A DNA stretch of 64,000 nucleotides from Heterocephalus glaber. Lineage: Eukaryota > Chordata > Mammalia > Rodentia > Bathyergidae. The position numbers were made by a program, and so were the translations under genes. The stretch is from assembly GCF_000247695.1 (NCBI RefSeq), contig NW_004624855.1:3087365-3151364 (forward strand), in the 5' to 3' direction. This document shows positions 51,593 through 64,000 of the stretch, piece after piece; position 1 is the first letter of the stretch, and each line of letters opens with the position of its first letter. The notes beneath the pieces were generated by a model. The model did not search any database. It was given only the letters and a program-made list of their open reading frames with translations, and was not told where the DNA came from.

Positions 51593-52607
51593 GATGGTGC
51601 AGTGGTTCAGACCCACACCCTTGGCCCATACCTGTCTGGACAAGCAGTGCCAAAGCCCCACCAGGTGGCAGGTGAGCCCCCCCCCCAGGCCTGTGGCTAG
51701 GTTCATGGACCTGCCCTCTCTCTCCTCCTTCCCTGGTAGACTCTACCTCCCTTGGCCCTGAGTCCCACATCACCCCTGCATCCCTACCCCCATTCCCAGC
51801 AAGAATAGCAGAGGCTCTAGGGTCCCCAAGACACCCTGACAACATAATCTCAGGTAATTAGCAAAAAGGAGCATGGACTCTGAACCTCAATACTTTTCTC
51901 ATCCCTGTGTGGTCCTTTCAGAATCCTGTCCTTGGTCAGAAAAAATCCAAGGTAGGAGAACAAGTGTGTGGGGGGGTGGGGGACCTGCTATATGAAGAGC
52001 TGTTAGAAATATTTGCAGTGTCATTTCCCACACAGCCCCTCCTGTGAGCAGCTCTGTTTCTGTGACCAGATAGACCATGTTCCCAGCCCAGGCCTCTCAC
52101 CAGCTCTGAATGTGACCAAATGTCCGATTCTCTGATCTTCCGTGGACTCATCTCAGAAAGTCATCCCCACCCAGAGATGTAGCTGTGGCATTCTCAGTCC
52201 AGAGTGTGGGCCCAGACAACTCAGTTAAGGATCCTCACAGGGGGAGGAGAGAGCAGGTGGGCGGCATGACTCGCTGCCCCTCACCACCTGGGCCATGCTG
52301 TGCTGCTGCAGGTGTGGTGACAAAACTGAGCCACTAGGGGGGGCATTGTGCCAGGAGCTGAGCTGGCCAGACTGATTGCTGGCACCGCGGCTGGTTCATG
52401 CTGAAGGACCTATACTCTCTCCTGGTACCACCAGTCCCAGGTGAGACCTCCACTCACACTTGCGCAGGTAGCAAGTAAGTCACCTCAGAGTGTCAATGTT
52501 GTCTCTGTTCCACCATCTATCCTCCTAGATCCCAGTCTTCCTATAAAATGAGGATGGTTCTTTGGAAAGAAATGAGTTAATATGTGTATAAAAGAAGTTT
52601 GGAGAGA

Positions 52608-52870
52608 GTCAGGCATGGTCCTGCATGCCTGTAATTCCAGCCCTCAGGAGGCTAAGGCAGGAGGAATCACAAGTTCAAAGTCTGCACTACATAGCAAGTT
52701 TGAGGCCAGCCTGGACTGCAAAATGAGATCCTGTCTAAAAAATAAAAATAAAATTTTTAAAAAGGCAAAAAATAACAAAGTAGTAGTTTGGAGGGTCTGG
52801 GGTTGTAGCTCAGTAGTAGAGTGTGCACAAGGCTCCAAGTTTATCCCTAACACTCCCCACCAAAAAAAAG
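52608..52870 (+). repeat. B1-like dimer and tRNA-like SINE
   Basis: 52608-52745 is B1-like (CATGCCTGTAATTCCAGCCC, GAGGCCAGCCTGGACTGC). 52795-52870 is tRNA-like (GGTCTGGGGTTGTAGCTCAG). Within a CNKSR1 pseudogene intron. Confidence 0.75.
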
Positions 52871-53369
52871 TTTGGAGAAAGCATCGTAGGAGGGATAGAT
52901 GAAATCACTTTTATTCTGTCCATGTCTTCTTTTTCCAATATTCTGTCTATCCTGGGTATGGGCCATTCAATCATTCAGTTAACACTCAGGTTTCTACTGT
53001 ACCCAGCTCTGAACTGGACACTGAGGACACAGGAAAGACATGAACAGCTTACGCCCCTCTAGAATGTTGAGGCAGGCAGGGGAGAGGGATGAATACATTC
53101 GCAAGGATAACATGGCAACAGGTGCTAAGATGAAGCAACAGACCAAGAATGTGTGTGAACTCAGCAGAGGTGCTCCTTCCAGCCAGAGGAGTCCAGAAGC
53201 TTCTTTGAGAAAGCAACCCCGAGGGTTAATCAGGTGAAAGAGGAAATAAAGCCCGGAAGAGAAAGGCATTTGCTCAGCTCAGTGGTAATGAAGCAGCTTC
53301 GTGACTGCCTGTGAAAGAACAAATACATTCATGAGTGGGCTCCTCTTTCTTGGCTCGCCCTTCCTTCCT

Positions 53370-53450
53370 TCCTTTCTTGCTGTCCTGGGGATTGGACCCA
53401 AGGCCTAGCACATGCTGGGCAAGCGCTCTGCCCCGAGACATCCCTAGCCA
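53370..53450 (-). repeat. tRNA-like SINE remnant (antisense)
   Basis: GTCCTGGGGATTGGACCCAA and GCAAGCGCTCTGCCCCGAG are an antisense older tRNA-like SINE. Confidence 0.6.
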
Positions 53451-53625
53451 ATGGCTGTATCTCTGAATGTCTTTGCTCCCCTTTCCTGGCTCAGAGGTCC
53501 CTCTCGTCCTGAGCCCCAGAAGCCAAAAGACATGTGATTAGAACCAGGAAACACCCTCTCCCCTCTACTGCCCTGAGAGCCCCAAGAGTAACTGAGGAGC
53601 TGACCAGGCCTTGGCCAGAACTCCA

Positions 53626-53709
53626 GGGCCGGGGATTTAGCCCAGTGGTGCTGTTGCCTGCCTTGCAACTGCAAGGTTCTGAGTTCAATCCCCAGTACCA
53701 AAAAAAAAG
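53626..53709 (+). repeat. tRNA-derived SINE with target duplication
   Basis: GGGCCGGGGATTTAGCCCAG to AGTACC and poly(A), flanked by AGAACTCCA on both sides; 43 bp upstream of a CNKSR1 pseudogene PH exon. Confidence 0.87.
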
Positions 53710-54154
53710 AACTCCAAGCTGACCTCATGCTGTAGCCCCCCTTCCCCCCAGGATGAAAAGGACCAGGGCTCATCAATGTCTCCAACTAGAGCCTGGAAAG
53801 TGGATGTCATCAGAAGAAAACATAGTTGAATCCTGGGGTGTGATGGGCCAGGCGATGGGGAGGGAAAGGGGAATGAAGGGTAGGAGGAAGGTGGTGGGAC
53901 CCCCAGTCCAGCCTGTCTGGGCTCTGGATGGCAGGAGGCTGAGTGATGCACTTCTGCTCCCCAGCAGGGGGCTCCAGCTCTCCCATGACGTGCACAAACC
54001 CTTTGTCCTTGTTCCTGATACCCTCTCCTATCTGAACATGTGAGTGCCACATGGCTCCCAGCCTCTGAGTGCTTGGGAGCTGAGACTCTAACCCCAGCAG
54101 TCTGACAGTAGTTGGTCAAGGTGCTTACTTCTCTAACCCTCAGTTTCATCATCT

Positions 54155-54431
54155 GTACTTTTTTTTTTTAAACAGTCTTGCTATGTAGTTCAGGCTGGCC
54201 TTGAACTCAGTATGTAGCCCACACTAGCCTCAAACTCACCGGTGATCCTCCTGCCTCAGCCTCCCAAGTGCTGGAATTACAGGCATGTGCCACCACGCCC
54301 AGATCATCATCTGTAAAATGGGCAAATAAAACTTCCTACTTCTGGGCCAGGGATTTAGCTCAGTGATTCCACCGCCTGCCTCGAAACCGCACGGTCCTGA
54401 GTTCGAGTTCGATCCTTGGTACCAAAAAAAA
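54155..54431. repeat. Antisense B1-like dimer and plus-strand tRNA-derived SINE
   Basis: 54155-54305 is an antisense B1-like dimer (GTAGTTCAGGCTGGCCTTG). 54342-54431 is a tRNA-derived copy with TTCCTACTTCT on both sides and a duplicated GAGTTC in box B. Confidence 0.83.
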
Positions 54432-55749
54432 AGTTCCTACTTCTTTGAGTTGTTTGGAAGATCAAATTAGAAAAAGATGTAAGTTGGGCTTAGCTACAGG
54501 CAGGAAGGTTACAGTTTCAGTCCAGCCTGATCAGCTTAGCAAGTCCTTATCTCAAAATACAAATTGAAAAGGACTGAGGATGTAGCTTAGTAATAGAGCA
54601 TTTGCCTAGCATTCACAAGTCTCAGGGTTCAATTCCCACTACTATTAAAAAAGAGGGGTGGAGGAAGACGACAAGCAAGAATGGAAACCACCTGAGACCA
54701 GTTTGCTCCTCCCTAGGTGGGCACGCCAACTTCTTACCTGCATTGGCAAGTACCTTCTAGGCTGAGCTCCCTCAGCACAAGAAGAAGGTGGATATCTCAC
54801 AAGGGCAGGAGGAAAGTGGCTCTCAGTAGAGCCTCTGCCTTTCTGGAATGGGACTGGAGCGCTGATCTCCTAGCCTAGTCCCTGAGCCCCCAAACCCTGT
54901 GGGGAGTCTGCTACAGTGAGATGGAAGCAGAAGGGCATGGCGATGAGGCTGGAGTCTGCTTAGCCCCAGCAAGGAGGGACTGCTTTGGTGGGAGGCGGAG
55001 GGTGAAGAGAAGAAGGATGTGGGGCTCAGGCCAATGCCCCCCACTCCTTTCAGCCCATCTGACTTGGAGTGCACTCCATGGAGGCCCATCCTCGGCCCAC
55101 CACCACCACTACCACCTCCACCACAGCACAGCACAGCCTCCTTCAGCCTCCAGCAGGCTGAGTAGGGCACTGGATGGGAGCTTCAGGAGGCATAGCCTTG
55201 TCCTGCTTCCACAGCAGTGAAGGAGCACCAGAAGGAATGATCTGAGGACTGAGGCACAGTGGTGTGTCCCTCCTGGGCCAGCCACAGCCCCTGGCTCATG
55301 AACAGCAGTGGAGCTCTTCCATGCAGCATAGGCCACACCCTACCTCGATGAGCCAGTGCACCACATGCAGGTGCTGCCAAGCCCACTCAAGGTCAGCTGG
55401 GGATGCCGGGTATGGCGAGGGACTCAGTTCTGGGCTCCAGGCCACAGTGGCTCCCAGCTCTACTCTGGGTTCCAGACTGAAGGCTCTGAGCTTTGGGCTC
55501 CAGTCTGGGCTCAGCTGCTGAATGGGCCAAGTTCTAGGATCTTGGCTAAGATTTGAAGTCTCACTCAGGATCCTGGTGCCACGCTGGCCAGGTTCTGGCT
55601 ATAGGACTCTAGAGTTAGCTCTGGGCTCAGGCTCTGCCCCTTCCATGGGTGGTCACAGCTTCTTACTCCCCTGCCCTCTTACAGGCAAAGCTGCAGGAGC
55701 TGCAGGCCCTGGAGGAAGGTGTCTATTTTATGTGAGACATACTTTTCTA

Positions 55750-55792
55750 GCAAATAAAGTAGATTTCTAGCAAATAAAGTAGATTATGTGCC
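55750..55792 (+). repeat. Tandem 21-bp duplication containing AATAAA
   Basis: TTTCTAGCAAATAAAGTAGA occurs twice in a row, each unit with AATAAA, just after the truncated last CNKSR1 exon. It may mark the old CNKSR1 polyadenylation site, duplicated by slippage. Confidence 0.7.
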
Positions 55793-56619
55793 TTTCTTTT
55801 AGAATCAGGAGAGGACTGGGAAGAAAAGCTGTAGGGCTGAGGTGCTTCTCTGTCACAGGGTGGGTGTTAAGCCCCTGCTGTGTAGCCCATGGCTGTACTT
55901 GAGACTCCTGCCTGCCAGGAGCTCTGGGCTCTGGTCCTGCTCACATCCCCCCTCCCCAGCACCTTGGAGCCCAGCGGTGCTCCTCATCCTATCTTCAGGG
56001 GGTTGGGTGAGAAACTTTCACTTGGCAGATGGGGGAACAGACCTAGAGCAGAAGGGCAAAGAGGGCAACCCCAAGCAGGATGGTGGTTCAGGTACCTGGA
56101 GGGGAGGAGAGGGTGCAGATGAGAAACGTCCTGACATTAAACCTCTCTCTCCTCTCCTCAGCCCAGCCTCACCTCCAGCTTCTAGATCCAGAGCAGGACC
56201 ATGTCCTTTGGCTCCATCCAGGGCATACAGGAGACCTGATCTCTGCTGTCAGCCTCTGGCCTCTGAGCCTAGCCCAGCAGCCCCTCCCTGGAAGGTGTCC
56301 CTGGCTGCTTCTGTGGGGTGCAGAGGGGGCAGTGGGAGGGGCTCCTAGGCCGGAATGCCTGGATAGAATGCAGAAGGCTGGAAGTTACTGCCACCTATGA
56401 TCTCACTGTGAGGGGGAGCAGAGCCACCTGGAGGAAAGTTTCTTTTAGGGGGAGAAAGAGTAACAGTGACCTGGTGGCAGCAAGGCACAGAAACAAACAA
56501 GGGAAATATTTGAGCATCCTGGAAGGGGGCCCCTGCAAGGGTCCCCACCGAGCTGTCACTTGAGGGTGGGCAGAGGCTGTGGCTGCACTGAGGGCCACTT
56601 GTCTTTCCTGCAGAGAACC

Positions 56620-62159
<5,540 letters not shown>

Positions 62160-62579
62160 GTGAGATCTTGGGACCTCTCTCCCATTGCCCTTCCTCTCCC
62201 TGAGGGCTAACCCACCAGAGCAGTGTCTGTATGTGGGGTGGGGGGGAAGAGAGAGTGGAAAGAAAGGGAAGAAGAGGAGAAAGAGAGGTGAGCGAGTTTA
62301 TGACATGTCTGCGATGCAGCACAACGTAGGTTCTAATTCCAAATCCCCACTCCATCCCCCAGCTCTGTAGTCAGGTACACCTTGATTTCTGTATCTGAGA
62401 AATAGGGTTCTGGAGCAGCAGTCAGCAAACTTCTTCTGCAACCCACCAGAGAATAAATATGATGTGTTGCAGGCTCTACATTCTCTGTTGCAACAACTCA
62501 CCTCTGCAGGGGGCACAAAAGTGGCCACACAGCACACATGTACTGGAACATGGTTGCATGCCAACACAACTTTTTGGGG

Positions 62580-62715
62580 GAAGATGGGGTATTTTTGAGA
62601 TGGGGGGTCTCACTGTGTCACCCAGTTGGCCCCAAACTCCTCTGCTTCAGTGATCCTCCTGCCTGAACCTCTAAAGTAGCTGGAACTACAGGTGCGTGCC
62701 CCTCATGTCCAGCTG
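62580..62715 (-). repeat. B1-like SINE remnant (antisense)
   Basis: GTATTTTTGAGATGGGGGGT, TGATCCTCCTGCCTGAACC and GAACTACAGGTGCGTGCC. Beyond it the CATSPER4 intron contains no exon that I recognise. Confidence 0.6.
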
Positions 62716-63139
62716 TAGTCCAATAAAACTTTATTCGTGGGCACTGAACTTTGAATTTTCTATACTTTTAACATTTCACAAAGTGCTTTTCTGATTTTCT
62801 CTGGTCACTTGCTTTACTCCTGATTCCTGACTTGTTTTCTGTCTTCTTTCTGGAGGTCTCTTCCCATCTCTCCCAGGCCAGGTAGGTGCTGTTCTGTCTC
62901 TGAGACACTGCGTATCTCCCTCTCACACATGGAGTGAAAACGTAGTGTCTCTCCACCTCAGGCAAAATGGTCTGTGAGTCCAGGAAGGCAGAAGCCTCGG
63001 ATCCTCAGGAAATGCTTCAGGGTGCGGCATACACTGAATGGATAACGGGGATGGAGCCTTAGACAGTCAGACCTTGTGTCTGTGCAGGGACAGAAGGAGC
63101 ACAAGACGTTAGGATAACTTGGGTTTATTGAGCTGCCCC

Positions 63140-63660
63140 TGAACTTTAAGAGCATTCTCCCCATTAAAATATATTTTCAGAATATTTAATGCAGATACAT
63201 ACTGGTCAAAACTATATTGAAAAATTTACACAGAATTCTTGTTCCATTCCAGTCCCCTCCTCCCTTCCCCCCCCCACCCCGGGTGATCTTCTTATACTTA
63301 TAATCTCTTGTTGATCTCCTCCCAAACCCCAGTAGTTATTTTGACCATCATAAGTAAATAGATACCTATACTTAGTCCTCCCTTTCTTGACAGTAGCATC
63401 CTTTGCTTTTGTTGCTGACTGGATGCTGACAATCTTTCTGTGTTAGTACCTGGAGATTTTTCTCATTAGTCTTCTTTTACAGCTACATATACTCCATAAA
63501 ATGAAGGTACTGGTTTATTCAACCAGTCTTTGATCGCTGGGTACTCTGGTTGTTTTCAACTTTATACAAATGTCATTTTGTACCTATACCAGAGTATCAC
63601 TGGATCAGATCATTGGTCAAATTGTACATACAGATGAGCTTCTTTCCTGAACCCTGTCCT
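63140..63660. repeat. Possible old LINE-derived sequence
   Basis: TACTCCATAAAATGAAGGTA, CTCTGGTTGTTTTCAACTTT and CAGAGTATCACTGGATCAG are reminiscent of the 3' flank of old L1 elements. The assignment is weak. The rest of 62160-64000 is unassigned CATSPER4 intron sequence. Confidence 0.35.
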
Positions 63661-64000
63661 GGACAAGGACATGCCTCACTAAACAAACTAAGGGCATGCA
63701 AAAATTGGCCTCTCTCCCTTCCTTGTGCTGTAAGTGTGATTTTACTTTTGCTTGCTGCTGAAGCAGTTGATGTCTTTACTAGTGTTACTTTTGTTTTATT
63801 CAAGGTAGTGTGTGTCCCACAAAGGCAGAGCACACACATGTTCTCAGGTCACCTCATTATCAGGCAAGGCCACTTTCTGCAGGTGACTGGCCCAGGCAGC
63901 CTCAGTTTAGGGATGTCTGTGTAGGTGTGAAGGGAAGGTCTTCACTGGAGTCTCTGGGGTTGTGCTGGTTGTCAACACAGGTGTCAGGGAGTGCATATGT

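Larger units (their letters stand above)
49183..55790 (+). pseudogene. CNKSR1: CNKSR1 (connector enhancer of KSR 1) pseudogene with exon structure
   Basis: CNKSR1 is a SAM-CRIC-PDZ-PH scaffold of Ras/Rho signalling. Decayed exons occur in gene order: CRIC exon near 49190-49275 (RYLFSQL); PDZ exon about 50530-50599 (VVQIN); next about 50945-51060 (NMMRELL, VIPVPETP-like); PH exon about 52345-52440 (GWFMLKD); PH exon 53752-53824 (GLINVSN, SLESG); PH exon 53965-54039 (SHDVHKPFVLVPDTLSYL); 54717-54760 (WARQLLTCIGKY); about 54890-55391 (GVSLLGQPQPL); 55685-55730 (AKLQELQALEE). Several still have AG and GT boundaries, so this is not a retrocopy. Breaks: stop codons at 52373, 53787 and 55243; frameshifts in the 53752 exon and before the 55391 donor; an internal deletion in the first PH exon. 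SAM exons are absent. An inverted copy of the CRIC region lies inside it. CATSPER4 follows, as in human. Confidence 0.9.

Noticed and set aside
55842..56348. A 168-codon plus-strand open frame
   Set aside because: A GC-rich stretch between CNKSR1 remains and CATSPER4; weak likeness to the CNKSR1 tail near 56160 but not enough to call an exon.

Overview
This is a mammalian nuclear DNA window and almost certainly comes from a rodent. The introns are dense with 7SL/B1-like and tRNA-derived (ID-like) SINEs, with L1 3' ends of a rodent type. The SINE flavour (a leader resembling GGCCGGGGATTTAGCTCAGTGG, ending GGTACC plus poly(A)) does not look like mouse or rat. I would guess a castorimorph or other non-murid rodent, but that is inference only.

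Layout. (1) 2606-24284, minus strand: PNLDC1, the piRNA 3'-end trimming nuclease. I could place 18 coding exons that join in one open frame of 527 codons. (2) 25864-32916, minus strand: MRPL18 (mitoribosomal uL18m), four coding exons, 188 codons. (3) 32917-33909: a CCAAT- and ETS-rich head-to-head promoter region. (4) 33910-46177, plus strand: TCP1 (CCT1, chaperonin alpha subunit), 12 coding exons, 556 codons, with an H/ACA snoRNA in intron 4 and another in intron 9. This block, PNLDC1-MRPL18-TCP1, has the gene order of human 6q25.3.

(5) 46395-46561, minus strand: the decayed last exon of ACAT2, tail-to-tail with TCP1 where ACAT2 belongs, with no other ACAT2 exon behind it. (6) 46.6-49.1 kb: SINEs and the 3' end of an L1. 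(7) 49.18-55.8 kb, plus strand: a CNKSR1 pseudogene that keeps exon/intron structure but carries stops, frameshifts, a deletion and an inverted internal duplication. (8) 56.6 kb onward, plus strand: the first recognisable exons of CATSPER4, which runs off the window. A TUSC3 processed pseudogene lies in its second intron. CNKSR1-CATSPER4 is the order of human 1p36.11, so the window appears to hold an evolutionary chromosome junction between the TCP1/ACAT2 block and the CNKSR1/CATSPER4 block. ACAT2 is broken on one side and CNKSR1 is dead on the other.

Two of the intact genes are housekeeping genes (TCP1, MRPL18) and two are germline genes (PNLDC1, CATSPER4); they are neighbours and not a pathway. 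I found no new multi-gene system. The best leads are the junction with its broken genes, the inverted duplication, two tiny hAT elements with target duplications, a U2 snRNA fragment inside the L1, and a short retro-insert with perfect target duplications.
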